Shown one piece after another: positions 1-12,185 of a stretch of 64,000 bases of DNA (the first letter of the stretch is position 1; each line of letters starts with the position of its first letter). Made by a program: the position numbers and the translations under genes. Under the pieces are notes generated by a model. That model searched no databases and had not been told where the DNA came from. It was given only the letters and a program-made list of their open reading frames with translations. Where the stretch lies: assembly GCF_048564905.1 (NCBI RefSeq), contig NC_133006.1:22722001-22786000 (forward strand), read 5' to 3'. This DNA is from Vicugna pacos (taxonomy: Eukaryota; Chordata; Mammalia; Artiodactyla; Camelidae).

Positions 1-2552
1 TTTTCTAGGGTCAGAGAATTCTATATGAATAACACAGAAAAGTCCCCTACTCTCATGGAACTAACCTAATGACAGGGGTGGAAGGCAACTGTTATCCAGC
101 ACACATTTAACAAGGAAACACATCTTAATTTTAGCATATGTGCTGCCAAAGCGAGCACAAGGAAAAACATTTCAGATAGAAATAAGTGCCCTGAAAAAAG
201 GGTACTTCAGGGGTATGGAACAGAGAAATGGATTCACCTAACTTCAGTTCAGGTGTCTGCAGAGCTCTACCTGAAGAGGTGACGTTCAACTGAGACAATG
301 AGAAGAAGCCAGACATGTGAAGGATGTAAGGGACAAGTGTTCCAGGGAGAGGGCGCACGGAAAGGCTGAAGTGTGGGGAGGTGTTTGCTGTGTTTAAGGG
401 ACAGAAAGGAGGCTAGAGTGACCAGAGCAGAGCAAGCAGGTTGGGGAGCCGTGTAAGATGAGGTCAGAGAGGAAGTCAGGAGCCAGTCATGCTGGGCGCT
501 GATGGCCTTGGTGAGAACTTTGACTGTTATTAATAGAGATATGTGAAGCTACTGAGAGGTTATAAGGAGAGTCAGTTTGTTTATTTATTTTTTTAAATAA
601 TCCTAGCTACCACTTGCAGACTGGATTCCAAAGGTTCACAAGTAGAGTCAGGGACACCACTTAGGAACATGGTGGAATTCTCGGGGGCAGAAGTGCTTGT
701 GGCTTCATTGAGTAGGGTAGTGACACAGACTGTGGGAGAGAGAAAGTGAACAGATTTGGGGTAGATTGGTGTGTGACTCAGTATTTTTAAACTTTGTCAT
801 GTGACAAGAAGCTATTAGAGAATTCCTAATTAGTCAGTAGACCTGGTCTGGTCCAGAGAGCCCTCCTCTCTGCCCTCTTTCTAAGGAAGGTCTCTACTCA
901 AAGTCTGTGGACCTGTTCTTTTTTTGTAAACTGTCTATATATCATTTTTTTCTTCTTTTCTCCTTTTCTGAGGGGACTTCACAGAAATGAGAATTCTACA
1001 CGTGGACAAGGCTGGTAATTTGATGCCTACTGGTATTACTGGGTGTAGGAGCCAAAGTTAGAAGATGAGTCGGTTGGAGCTTTGAAGAGGAATAAAATGT
1101 CTGTGGCTGTAGTTTACTGCTATAGATGAGCAGTGGACCAGAGGCAGAGAAATTAAGAAGAAAGATGATGTGAAGGATAAATTATATGTCTTTTAATTGG
1201 TTGGTGAGGCAAAGAAATAAGTAAGCCTTAGTTGTGAACAAATTTATTTTGTTGGAAAAATAGCTCTCCACTGGGGCTGGATTCTTAAAAAAATATGAAT
1301 TTCATGCAGGAATAAGATTTTCAGGAATTAAATTTTTAGATGGTTTATACCAGTGGCACTCACCCAGTGACAGACCAGTCCTTCCCCCTATTCCTTGACC
1401 CCCTAATATTTGGCAATATTGGGAGCCAGTTTTGGTTGTTACTCTGAGATTTCTTCTGACATCTAGTGCCTAGAGGCCAGGGATGCTGGTAGACAGCCTA
1501 CAGCGTACGAAACAGACTCCCCTCACCCCAAGAGACATATTTGACCTCTTATCTCATCAGGTGAGATTTGCCAAGTGAGTTTGGTACCAAATTAAAAAAA
1601 AAAATGAGCTATCTGGATTTGGAAATGCAGGGAAGGAATGGTGGACATGTATTGGGATCATGGTTTTAATCTCCGTAAAACTCAATAGTTTCCTATTTAT
1701 GTTTAGCACAAATTCAAATCCTAGATCGCCTACAAGCTTTTGAGTACCCGACTCTTTTGATTTCTCCAGTGGAATCTTTCACCCTCCTTCCTCACTCTCT
1801 GTGCTTCAGTGAACTCTTTCCTTCTGGTTTATTGCAGAAGTTCATCATCTCTTTCAAACTTCTACACACGCCTTTACCTTTACCTGAAATGTGCCTCCCT
1901 CCCCCCCCCCCCACACATGGCCTCTTCCTCTAGCTCACATCAACTTCACCTTCTGTGTCACATCTTAAATGTCACTCTTCAGAGGCTACTTCTCTGACAT
2001 CCTGATGTAATTACTCTCCATTCTAGAACTCCACACTTTTCTTCTGACATTTCTGACTCCTGTATGATATGTTGGGCTTTGCCCATCACTTTCACTACAT
2101 TTTATGCTCCTCGAAGATAGGGGAGATGTCTGTTTTTCCTTCTTTGGATTCCCAGGGGGCTGCACAGGCCTGGCACCAGGCCAGCCCTAGGCAAGTAAGC
2201 ATTTCTGGAATAGTTAAAAGGTCTGGGCTGAGAGGAGGCAGCAGAGTCTTTCTGGTGGAGGCATTCAGGAGGAGGTGGTGATGGGGCAAATCCTGGTCCA
2301 GCTCTGTGCAGAGTGACTGCACCCCAAATGGCTTAGGATCAGAGGAGTCTCCTCCCCCCAGGACGGCCTTCCTCCACCACTGGCAGGTGAAAGTTGGACC
2401 CCTGGGGTGCTTGTGCTGGTGCTTAGGGCGCCAGCGGAGCAGTGGGGGTCCTAGTGCCCCCAGCAGTGCGTGAGCACTCTGCACCGGTGGGCAGCACTGT
2501 CGGCCTTCTCCCACAAGCCCTCCCAGTGACCAGATCTTTTATGTCCTCACAG
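1..2552 (+). other. Part of DRB intron 1 (no exon seen)
   Basis: No signal-peptide exon resembling a class II beta chain was found here. DRB intron 1 is several kilobases long in other mammals, so exon 1 is expected before the window starts. The stretch holds only short ORFs without recognisable domains, a poly-C run near 1898-1911 and AT-rich filler. The last 50 bases form the polypyrimidine-poor acceptor of exon 2. Confidence 0.6.
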
Positions 2553-2822
2553 CAACTTTCATGCATCAGTTTAAGGGAGAGTGTCGTTTCTTCAACGGCT
2601 TGGAGCGGGTGCAGTTCTTGGCCAGATACATCTATAATACGGAGGAGGATGTGTACTTCGACAGCGACGTGGGGGAGTTCAGGGCAGTGACTGAGCTGGG
2701 GCAGCCGGACGCCAAGTACTGGAACCAGCAGAAGGACTTCATGGAGCAGATGCGGGCCAAGGTGGACACGCTGTGCAGATCAAACTATTGGGGAATAGGC
2801 AGCTTCATGGTGCAGCGGCGAG
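2553..2822 (+). CDS. DRB: DRB exon 2, beta-1 peptide-binding domain
   Basis: Phase fits a split codon from exon 1: the first two bases complete a Pro codon and the reading continues [10 protein letters not shown]. The EC of strand 1 and DTLC in the helix give the domain disulphide. Groove landmarks FDSDVGE, TELG and YWN are kept. NGLER replaces the usual NGTER, removing the N-linked site at Asn19. RSNY replaces RHNY, removing the groove His81 while Asn82 stays. Donor is GTGAGC as in other DRB genes. Confidence 0.9.
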
Positions 2823-5800
2823 GTGAGCTGGGGGCGGGTGGCCGGGGAAAGGTGGTGTTGGGGTGGTGTGTGTGTCTGTGTGTGAGAGAGAGACGGAGAG
2901 AGACAGAGACAGATACTGAGTCCGGGTGGGTGGGATGCACTGTGAGCCAGTATAATTTAGGAAGGGGCTGTAAAGGATGTTGTCGGGGAGACAATGCGTG
3001 ACTTCAGCAGTGACTTTGAGAAGGGACAGAGCATGTGGTTGGGGGAATGGGCCTGGGGTCTGAGAGGACATTTTCTCCAGGTTGTGATTTCTATTTTGAT
3101 TCAGTTTTTTATTTTGCATTTTAGAAATTTAAACCTTCTTATTTAATGAAATATACTGCAAAATTGTTAGAAATAACTTACTTTATCTTAAATCTATCTT
3201 GTAAAAATGTTTTCCACCAGATTGCTTCTTTAAAAAAAGTATTTGTTGTGGCTGGTAGTGCCTGGGGTTGTCTCAGGCACTAAGCACACATCGTGAGTCC
3301 TGGATCCTGCCCTGAATTCAAACGCCAGCTTAAAAAGAGAGACAAATGTAAAGTCGTAACAATACCAATAGTAGGTGTGCTTGCTTTGCAGAGGAAAGGG
3401 ATTGATCAGCAGAGTTTACTTATAAGAATCTTTAAAAATGAATGACTTTCCTTCCTGCTTTCCTCCTCCTTTGTGACTTGAGCTTTTCTCGAGATTCAAC
3501 TCATAGAGTTAGAAAATCATCTGTGTCTTTCCTTCTTCCCAGGGTAGAACCATTTTTGAGGTGCTGTAAGGTGTGAGTGCATGGAGACAGCTTTCCTAGG
3601 AATACCCCACCTCTACTCCCCGGTTTGTCCACACTGCAGTGAACCCTATTTTCTCCCCACTTAAACAAGCATAAGCTGTAGATAACACACATTGAAGGCT
3701 AGATTCCACGTATGGCTGTAATTTACATACTTTTGGTGCATTAATCCTCACATGACACTAAAAGGTAAGTAAATATCATTATCCCCCTTTATAGGTGAGA
3801 AAGCTGAGGCACAGAGGAATGTAAACATTCTCCCAGAATCAGTCACTAAAACGGGGAGCCTGGATCTGAACCCAGGTAGCCTGGCTTCAGATATCATGCC
3901 TTAACTAACACACTATCTGCCTTGCAAAGATTTGTAAACAATTCAAATCAGCAATGAAGAGCTGTATCACAGTATAGAAGCACACACAGAAATGTTCTCA
4001 GCATCTCTCTAACGGGCCCAGGCTGTAAGGGTTGAAGTCGAGGCTCATGGCACTAACTCCTAAGTTGGTCCACCTGGTCAGCCTGGCTTCCTGGGACTGC
4101 AGTCTGGTCTGGAGACTAGATGTGGAAAAGCTAGGAGACTCACTGGGTCTTCCTCAATATTCCGTCTACCACTTCTCTCCTAGTGGAGCCCACGGTGACC
4201 GTGTATCCTGCGAAGCCCCAGCCCCTGCAGCACCACAGCCTCCTGGTCTGCTCTGTGACGGGCTTCTATCCAGGCCACATCGAAGTCAGGTGGTTCCGGA
4301 ATGGCCAGGAAGAGGAGGCTGGGGTGGTCTCCACAGGCCTGATCCCTAATGGAGACTGGACCTTCCAGACCATGGTGATGCTTGAAGTGGTTCCTCAGAG
4401 TGGGGAGGTCTACACCTGCCGAGTGGAGCACCCCAGCTGGACGCACCCTGTCACAGTGGAATGGAGTGAGAAGCTTTGTGACCTCATGCATTCCTCCCCC
4501 CGCCCCGTCCCGAGGAGGGACTTGCCTCCTCCTGAGTGTCAGGTTCCTCCTCTCCCCGCACCATGTGCTCATTTGCTCCACGTTCTCCTCTCCTTCAGCA
4601 CAAGTTCCTGGGGGAGCCCCGTGATAGCCTGTGATAGAAATCCTCTGATAGTTTACAGATGTCCCCTGATAGGTTCTACAAATACCTATGCCCCCTGGGG
4701 AGGCAATTCTGCCTGACATGCAGGGAAGAGGTGTGTCTGTTTCGAGCTTCCTGTGATGTCACAGGTCATGGTCACCCCTTGGCTTTGGGTACCAGTCCCC
4801 TGTTTTGTACTAGGCTTGTGATTCTGACACTGTTGCTCTGAGTTCATTGTGATCTGAGAAGGGGCACATCCTCTCCAATGTAGGGCCCTTCCTGACCAAA
4901 GGGGTGTCCTCCCTCTCTCAGCTCTGCCTTTTATTAGCTCTGTCACCCTAGACAAGCTTCTTAGCATCATTCAGTCCCAGGCTCCTCATTCATCAGATGT
5001 TGCAGTCATGTGGCCTCATGTCAGGGCTGTGGTATTTATGAGTTTGATGCCTGAACCTTGTAGCTACTCACTGTGATTCCGATTTTTTTCTAGGAGAGGC
5101 CAGCTATTCTAGTTCTTCCAGGGCAGCCCTCTTCCCCCATTCTCAAAGCTCTCGATCTCAGTCTCAATTAAGGAGGTTTGGATTTGGGGTAAAAAATCAC
5201 TAAAACTAGCTTCTTTCCTCAGGGGCACAGTCTGAATCCGCTCAGAGCAAGATGCTGAGTGGAATCGGGGGCTTCGTTCTGGGTCTGCTCTGCCTTGGGG
5301 TGGGGCTGTTCGTCTACTTCAGGAACCAGAAAGGTAAGGGGCCTGTTGGCAGCTGAGACTCCCCACTGACATTTTTCAGAAGAAGAACGATGGTTTTGCT
5401 CAGTTAGTTCTTTTTATATCAGTGGTCCATATAAAGCCTTTATTTCCCCAATTGACCTCAATTTCCGGGAAATCCAGAAATCAATAGTTCATAGTTACTG
5501 ATGTTTGGAACATAAGAGTTGATAGTTTGTAGAGATAAAAAGAAGTAGAACATACACGGAGATCTGGGTGCAGATCCTGGGACAAGTGCAGGAAGAGACC
5601 CGAGGCTGATGACATTTCACTGGGTTTGTGTGACAGGCTCTTCAGGGCTCGCACGCCCTTGGTGTCTGCTCTCCTGTCTACCCTGGCATCCTGTGATGTG
5701 GGCTGTGGTCTTAGAGGTCTTAGAAGAGTGATGGCCCGGGTGGCGGGGGCGTGGGGACATTGAGTTTGGGAACAGATTTACCTCCATATCTCTTAAGTAT

Positions 5801-6164
5801 ACATCTTCTCCTCTTTTTCAGAACATCTGGACTTCAGCCAACAGGTAATGCTCTAAATTAACACTCTTCTAGAGACATATTTAGTCTCCCTGGAACAGAT
5901 TGTAGAGGCGATAAGAAAGAGACAGAAATGATGGAAAAGACTTTGGATCTGACTTCGGATCCGGCAGTTTACACTAAAGCGTCTTCCTTCCACTAAACTG
6001 AAGGCAGGCGCTCGAAAGCAGCTTTGATCAGGGAGACTTAAGGACTTTTCCCCTTCTTACCACCGTGCTTTAACACGAGGCCCTGAGAGACAGGGGTAAA
6101 CAAGTTGCTTGTAAATTTAGATCTGGAAACAACTCTGTCCTCTCTCTCTTGGCAGGACTCCTAA
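2553..6164 (+). CDS. DRB: MHC class II DR beta chain, exons 2-6 (exon 1 outside window)
   Basis: Beta subunit of the DR heterodimer, which presents peptides to CD4 T cells at the surface of antigen-presenting cells. Coding exons are 2553-2822 (beta-1, 270 bp), 4184-4465 (beta-2 Ig domain, 282 bp), 5223-5333 (connecting peptide, membrane segment, 111 bp), 5822-5844 (tail, 23 bp) and 6156-6164 (tail end, stop TAA at 6162). All borders are AG/GT and the first three exons have the standard DRB lengths. Joined, they stay open for 231 codons including the stop. Cys15/Cys79 of beta-1 and both beta-2 cysteines are present, as is Trp61. Oddities: the NGT glycosylation site reads NGL, His81 reads Ser, and exon 5 is one base short of 24, so the tail is read in another frame. 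It lies closest to DRA, where human has the DRB9 fragment. It could be a transcribed non-classical DRB or a young pseudogene; family assignment is firm, function is not. Confidence 0.85.
2864..2913 (+). repeat. (GT)n(GA)n microsatellite of DRB intron 2
   Basis: A mixed GT then GA tract begins about 40 bp after exon 2. This composite repeat at the start of intron 2 is a known hallmark of mammalian DRB genes and often tracks exon 2 alleles. Here it is short and heavily interrupted (CT, CG and CA breaks), suggesting it is no longer expanding much. Confidence 0.8.
3735..3925 (-). repeat. MIR SINE, reverse orientation
   Basis: Matches the complement of the MIR consensus: a block near 3780 like the usual stretch for bases of a genomic MIR core (ATTATCCCC then GAGAAAGCTGAGGCACAGAG), then a degenerate GAACCCAGG box near 3868. 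Old and diverged; sits in DRB intron 2. Confidence 0.7.
4184..4465 (+). CDS. DRB: DRB exon 3, beta-2 immunoglobulin C1 domain
   Basis: Encodes the membrane-proximal Ig domain that carries the CD4-contact face of class II beta chains. It begins [13 protein letters not shown] and includes [12 protein letters not shown] and [10 protein letters not shown], so both disulphide cysteines and the canonical C1-set signatures are present. It ends VEW, with the Arg codon split into exon 4. Very close to the usual DRB sequence, in contrast with the more divergent beta-1 exon. Confidence 0.92.
5223..5333 (+). CDS. DRB: DRB exon 4, connecting peptide and transmembrane segment
   Basis: 111 bp, the standard length. 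Reads [13 protein letters not shown] followed by a hydrophobic glycine-rich helix and the stop-transfer FRNQK. The GxxG-type glycine spacing that pairs the DR alpha and beta membrane helices is kept ([10 protein letters not shown]). Confidence 0.9.
5822..5844 (+). CDS. DRB: DRB exon 5, shortened cytoplasmic exon
   Basis: Aligned by eye with the usual 24-bp exon, this copy has one base fewer (CATCTGG where CACTCTGG is usual). The tail after FRNQK therefore reads [10 protein letters not shown] and stops at 6162 instead of the conserved GHSGLQPTG type. Flanking AG and GT are intact. The same exon-6 start would give the usual ending in the other frame, which supports a single indel. Confidence 0.8.
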
Positions 6165-9100
6165 GCTGAAGGAAAGTGATGACGCTCAAGGAAGAACCTT
6201 CTGTCCCAGCTTCTTTGCAGCATGAAACAGTTTCCTGCTTAGCTCTGATTCTTCCGCAGTGAGAGTACTTCTCAGGGTCTGCTTTGCCCCTGGTTCAGTG
6301 ACCCTGCAGAAAATGCCCTCCCTGCTGGCTTCCTCAGCCCTGCCCTTGACCCGGAAACCCCCGATACTGAAGACAGCGCCTTATCTTCATTTTTTCCTGG
6401 TCCTTTTTTCATTCAACCTTTATGGCCTTCCTTGCACTTGAACATAGCTTTTACCCACATTTCTTCACAAAGTTTTTCTCAAATACACATGGAGTGAGGA
6501 CCACCTGTCTGATACAGCTTTAAGGGAAAGGGAGTGGGGCGGGGAAGGGGAGGCAGAGAAATCCCCCCCGCCACCCCGCTCCTCTTGAGTTCCTGTGGCT
6601 GTGTTAATGATAAAGTTGACACAAAACAGATTAACAAGAGAAAATGAAATGGATTTTATTTCACGTGCATGGCAGTCTCATAGAAATAGGACCTAAGAAG
6701 TGGCCAAAGCAGGCAGCTTTTATGCTTTTTAGACAAAGAAACAATAAATTTGTGGTAATTGATAGAACAAAGAAACGTAGGTTTTGGGCGCTCAAATAGT
6801 GAAGAATCTAAACAGAGTTCGGGCTTGGGTAGTAAATTAAAGACGTAGCAAGTCTTCTTGGTCTGAATTCCTGTCTTTGGTGATGTGTGTCCTACCTCCA
6901 GATGTAGCAGGTGTATCTTTCACAGCAGAGATTATTTCCTGCTTTCAGGAAGAAAGAAAGGACAGTCAGAGTGTCTCTCTTGCACTGGCTGTTTATTTAA
7001 GTAAATTTAATTCAAAATTATCAATATGCCATTGTGACATATTTGGAGGTAACCTTCCCTGAACCCCAACAAGAAGATTTCATTAAGATACAATAATGGT
7101 TTTTATTTTTATTTCTGAATTTTGGTCACTTGTGGATCCTAGTAGTTTTCCTTCCTTCATTCTCTGTTTTATCTTGAATTTTCTGTATTCTGTAATTAGG
7201 AATATTTAGCTGAGCTAGGAGAAAGTCCTTCATTCACCCATATCAGGGTGGTCTCTTGCCTCTTTGCATTCTCAAAGACAAATATAAAAGTTCCTTCATA
7301 CCATGGGATACAGAAAGGGACAACAAATACAAGAAATGCAGGTGCCTTATAAGGGTGTTATGCCTTCAAAATTTTCATAATCATGTTCTTTTGTATGTTT
7401 TTCCCTGATATTTTAAAAAGAAAGTCTCTAAACTTGGGTAATTCTTGAGCTCCCCCTTGGATTATGGGTGGGCTTCAACACTTCAGTCCTTTTTCTATCA
7501 GATAAAAATCAGTTCTGTGCCGACTGTTTGGCTTGGAACATACCCTTCTCCATAAAAAGTCTCAGGCCATCAGGACCAAGTGCAACATTGATGGAAAAGA
7601 TGCATTTCTGAGGGCTTCCAGATTGAGTGACAAACTTTCTGTCTGTCACAGGAGAATCCTATAGGGATCTTTGCTCAGCAGAAATCAGAGACAATGCTGG
7701 GAAATATTGTTTTATTACAATTTGTAAGTAAAAACAATAGAAGAAATTTTTTTAAAAACTCATTGCCTATGGGGCAAAATGAAGGTTGAGGGAGACAAAG
7801 ATGAAAGCTGGACTTTTCTGAATATATCTTATTTAATAATTTTATCTTGAGAAACATTAAAATATTGTATATAATAGAAAATTTAAATCAAAAGTTAAAA
7901 AAGGCAATACCTAAAAACTGAAAACAAACTAACAATTGAAACAAACTTGAAAAAAATGTGTATGATGGGAAATAAGCTAGAAAAGAAAATCAAAACTGTT
8001 TTGATCCTTTTATAAGACAGTGCAGAAACATAGTTATAGATCAGTATATAGTTCAAAATTCATAGACTTCAATAACATAAAGAAGTTGGATAGGTTTCAG
8101 AGAAAGGTAATTACATTGGTTAAGAAGATGATGGTTTCTGCTATTGAAATTCATCTGAAGAGTCAGTTTCAAATGTAAATCAGATCTAAAGAGCAGATGA
8201 GATATTCAAAAGTTTATTTCAAAGGAATAGTCAGGTGAACACAATTTCTTCACTGTCAGAGACAACTATTATTTTATTATCAAGCAAATTCAAAGCTTAC
8301 TTTATGTGTAGTTAATTATATGGTGTATTATTTGTGTGAAACAGGGAACTTGGTAAATTGATACTAACACCTGCAATCTGTGGGAAGTTCTGCTGATCCC
8401 AGGGTTGTAACTTTATTCTTGATTTGTTCTCTGGGATGAAGACATGAATTGTCTCAATTTATCTGAGACCTGGGGTGTGGAATTATAAGGTAGAATTAAA
8501 GTGAATGGCATGAATATTCAATGAGCTCTGCTACTAGTAGCAGAAAATTCAATCAATTGTCTTTATTGTAATTTAACTTATCTCCCATAGCAGATCGATT
8601 CCAGGTAGAGCTGGTCAGTTCACCAGATTGGTGGCGTCACCAACACTGCTGGGAGTGTGTCCCACTGCCCTCTGTCCTCCCCCACATGTCTGCTTTCCTG
8701 GGACGGGTGTAGGATGCCTGCGGCAGCCTGAGGCTTCCTGTTCTCGCAAATCACTTTCAAAGGCAGGAAAAGGAACCGTTTCTCCTTGTGCGCTTTCACA
8801 AGGAGCAACCTTTCCCCAGATATTCTCCTTAGACCCCTTCCCCTCCGGTGAGGAGCACCATGGGATTACAGAGGCCTTACAATCAGACAAACCGTGAGTC
8901 ACCCTTTTTGTTGTGTGTGTGACTCACCTGAAGCAACTGGGAAGAAAAGAAGCAAAATCATTTGCTTTTTAGAAAGAAAAAAACTGTAGATGAGGCAAGG
9001 GAGAGTAATTTTAAAATAGGAAACCAGGTTTCTGGTACTATTAGCTTATTTGATTATTTGTATTTTTAATTATTTCCCCCATGAGAGATGATACATTCTT

Positions 9101-9609
9101 AATGGGTGATATCAATTCAAGGGTTTGAGGGCTTTTTAAAAAAATATTGAGTATTAAAGGCCGGTCATAAGCCAATTACCAGAAATAATAAATACATAAA
9201 TGAATGAAAGCAAGAGCATTATTTGTTTGCCTTTAGAACATAATGCACTGATACTTAATTTCATGAGGAAAACTATTTTCCAGGGCAATTTTTGAAAAGA
9301 GACACGTAATAAGGAGTGACTAACTTTAAAAGATGCTAAAACCTATTATAAATCTATTTTAATAAGCACTATTTCCTCCTATTGATTCATTATTGATTAA
9401 GTATACCAGTGGAGCAGGGTCCAGAATTAAATTCATGAACAGTTAAGATAGTTTCAAGTTGTTTGTAAGGTGTATCCCAAACTCGTTATTTTCAACAAAA
9501 TGGATTCTTGATGAATAAAAATTGAAACATAAAAAAGTATAAAATTAATACATTAAAGATTGTATTATTTCCATTACTGTCATCGTCATTGTTATAATTA
9601 TGTTTGAAA

Positions 9610-10290
9610 GCAAAAGCCCTTTCTCATCTCTGATGAACTGCTGGTGAGAGTGTATAATATTACAACCTCTTTGAAAAACACTTCAGTGTTTTCTTAAAAT
9701 GTCAGAAAATATATTTGTCATATGATCCAGCAGTTCCTCTCCTTGAAAAGTACCCAAGAGAAATAAAAACATAAGTCCACACAAATATATGTGTGCAAAT
9801 GTGTGTAACAGCATTGGTCATAATAGTCCAAAACTGTAAACAAATATCCATCAGTGAGTGAGCGGATAAACAAAACATACTATAGCCATACAATGAAGTT
9901 ACTCCTCTACAATAAGAAGGAACAACTGAAAAATATAAAAAGGAAATGATTATACATACTAAAAAAAAGACAGATGAACTTCAAAAATATTATATTAAAT
10001 GAAAGAAGCCACAAAAGACTACATGTCATAAGATCCCATTTACATGAAATATCTAGAAAAGGCACATTTATAGACACAAAAAGCAGATCAGTAGGTGCCT
10101 AGGACCTGGGATAGGGGTGGGGACTGACTGTAAACAGGGGACTTTTGGGGGTGATGGAAATGTTCTAAAACTGGATTATGTTGGTAGTTTTACACATTTA
10201 TAAATTTACTAAAACCATTGAATTTTGCATGTAGAAAGAGTAAATGTGTGGTATATAAATTGTATTCCACTAAAGTTGTTAAAAATAAAC
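9610..10290 (+). mobile_element. Old LINE-1 (L1M) 3' UTR fragment
   Basis: Carries the ordered phrases of L1M 3' regions: GCTGGTGAGAGTGTA, ATGATCCAGCAGTTCC, CCCAAGAGAAATAAAAACAT, a degenerate ATCCATCAGTGAG and AAGAAGCCACAAAAGAC. Many substitutions show an old copy. No intact reading frame. Confidence 0.8.
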
Positions 10291-10489
10291 TTAGCAGAAA
10301 AGAAATCTTTCTAAGCAAGATAAAAATCCAGAAGACATAAAGGAAAAATATATTCGAATAAAAATAGACATTTTCTTTCCATGGAGAAAATAAAATTAGA
10401 AGAAACATGTAAAGCTCCAGAAAAAATTTGGCAACACACAAGGCAGACATTGGGTCTTTTTATTATGTAAAATTTTCAACAAGTTGATA

Positions 10490-11300
10490 AATAAATGAAC
10501 AAAAATCCAACAAAAAATTTGGCAAAGGATATAGACTATTTGTAGAAGAGAATATACCAATGATTGGTCAATAAAACATGAAATATTTTTTTCAAGCTCA
10601 TTAGAAATCAGAAAAATGCAAGTTCAAATAACAATGTGATGAAATATTTCTTCTTCCAAATTGGCAAATATAATAGTTTGTTTTTTAAATCAAGGACTTA
10701 GAAAATTCTGTAGAATTGGATTCTCTGATATACTGTTATTAGGACAATGAGTGGGTGACAGACTGGCAGTATCTATTTAAATTTAAAATGCAAATGCTGC
10801 AACAACAAAAATTAATATCCAGTTATCTATCTTAAAGAAATAATTCTACACAGGCCCAAGGAGACATAAAATTGAATGCTTGTTGCACCAGAGTTTGGAA
10901 TAATAAAAACATTTCCCAAATCTAAAAAAAACAAACCCAATAAACTTGTCTGTATTATGAAAATTTCCTACATCAAAAGATTATAAAATATGTGAAATAA
11001 CAGCATTCTGCAGGATTATATTTGAGTCCTGCACACGGACATATGAGCATAAGTTGGTGTACCCCTTTGTGTAGTTTGGAGAACCCAGTACTTTCATCTT
11101 GGGTGTTTCCACGCTAGATAAATTCTTACATACACCCCCAAGATCACTATGAAAAATGTGAAAGAAGAGGAAAAAGGCATTCTAAAGTTTGAGATAGAGA
11201 ACAGATCAATTATGGTGTAGCCGAACAAAGGAATAACATACAGAACTTTAAATGAATGAACTAGCACCATCAAACGGCTAGGGGAGCGCGGGAAACCCTG
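10490..11300 (+). mobile_element. Second old LINE-1 (L1M) fragment
   Basis: Contains another L1M-like run: a phrase like CAATAAAACATGAAA, then TCATTAGAAATCAGAAAAATGCA, CCAAATTGGCAAATAT and TTAAAGAAATAATTC. Because it repeats stages already passed in the preceding fragment, it is a separate insertion or a rearranged copy. The last 350 bases are only weakly similar. Confidence 0.65.
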
Positions 11301-11439
11301 CCATAAATCATAGTGCCAGTTAGGATGATGAAAGTTACAAGGACCACAACTGTCACCATAAGAACAAGGAAAAAAATGTGTAAACTTATGGGATAACGGA
11401 AATATATATTGATCTCTGCCTCCACTTGCTGGCACAGAA

Positions 11440-12185
11440 CTCTGAAAACCCTTGTAGTTTCCTAAGTGATAAGAACACTAAAAGCATCTTTTATTCTAAT
11501 GAGGTGACTCTGGGTGGCTCTTGGATGGCTCCTGATGGGGCTGGTCATCAGAAAGACCAAGCCAGGATTAGTAGCTTAGAATTTTCATCTTTTCCCACCA
11601 TCCTCCAGAGAAGGGAGAGGGCCTGGAAATGGAGTCAATAACTGATCATGCCTAAATAAGGAAGCTTCCATAAAATCCCAATAATACGGGGTTTGGAGAG
11701 CATCCAGATTGGCAAACATGTTTGCATTTGAAGGGTAACATATCCCAACTCCATGAGACAGAAGCTCCTGTGTTCAGGACACTCCCAGGCCTCTCCTTAT
11801 GTACCTCATCATCTGGCTGTTCCTCTGTATCCTTTATCTTACTGCTCAATAACCTGGTGAGCATAAGTAAGTGCTTCCCTGGGTTCTGTAAGCCTCTCTA
11901 GAAAATTAATCAAATCTGAGGTAGGGGTCTTGGGAACCTCCAATTTGTAGCCAAATCAGAGAAAATTTGCAGGTAAACTGGGGACCTACTGCTTGTGATT
12001 GGCATCTGAAATAGGTTGGGTTCATTCTTGTGGACTGAGCCCTTAACCTATGGAATCTGATGCTCTATCTGGGTAGACAGTGTCAGAATTGAGCTGAATT
12101 ATAGAACACCCAGCTGGTGTTGCACAGAATTGCTTGAAGGTACAGGGGGAAACTCCCCCCGCACCCCACATGAGAATTGTGTTCA
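11440..12185 (+). mobile_element. LTR-like fossil, probably a solitary endogenous retrovirus LTR
   Basis: Sequence style resembles a mammalian class I endogenous retrovirus LTR, with a TCAATAACC polyadenylation-like area near 11848, followed by a GGGAACCTCCAATTTGTAG block and a GAGCCCTTAACC block. No internal coding region is attached on either side. It looks old and broken; exact family not assigned. Confidence 0.4.

Noticed and set aside
1-2552. Search for DRB exon 1
   Set aside because: No leader with MVC-type start, hydrophobic core and a phase-1 donor was found; intron 1 is expected to be longer than the available sequence.
4180-4719. 179-codon open frame on the - strand
   Set aside because: It is the complement of DRB exon 3 and its flank, where the sense frame gives a clear Ig domain.
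8615-8902. Overlapping open frames on both strands in a GC island
   Set aside because: The composition and phrases look repeat-derived; no domain seen on either strand. Family could not be assigned.
10561-10572. TGATTGGTCA as a Y box
   Set aside because: No X1 or X2 motif at the right distance; it lies in LINE-1 text.
11094-11435. 113-codon open frame on the - strand
   Set aside because: It overlaps LINE-1-like text on the other strand and has no protein similarity that I recognise.
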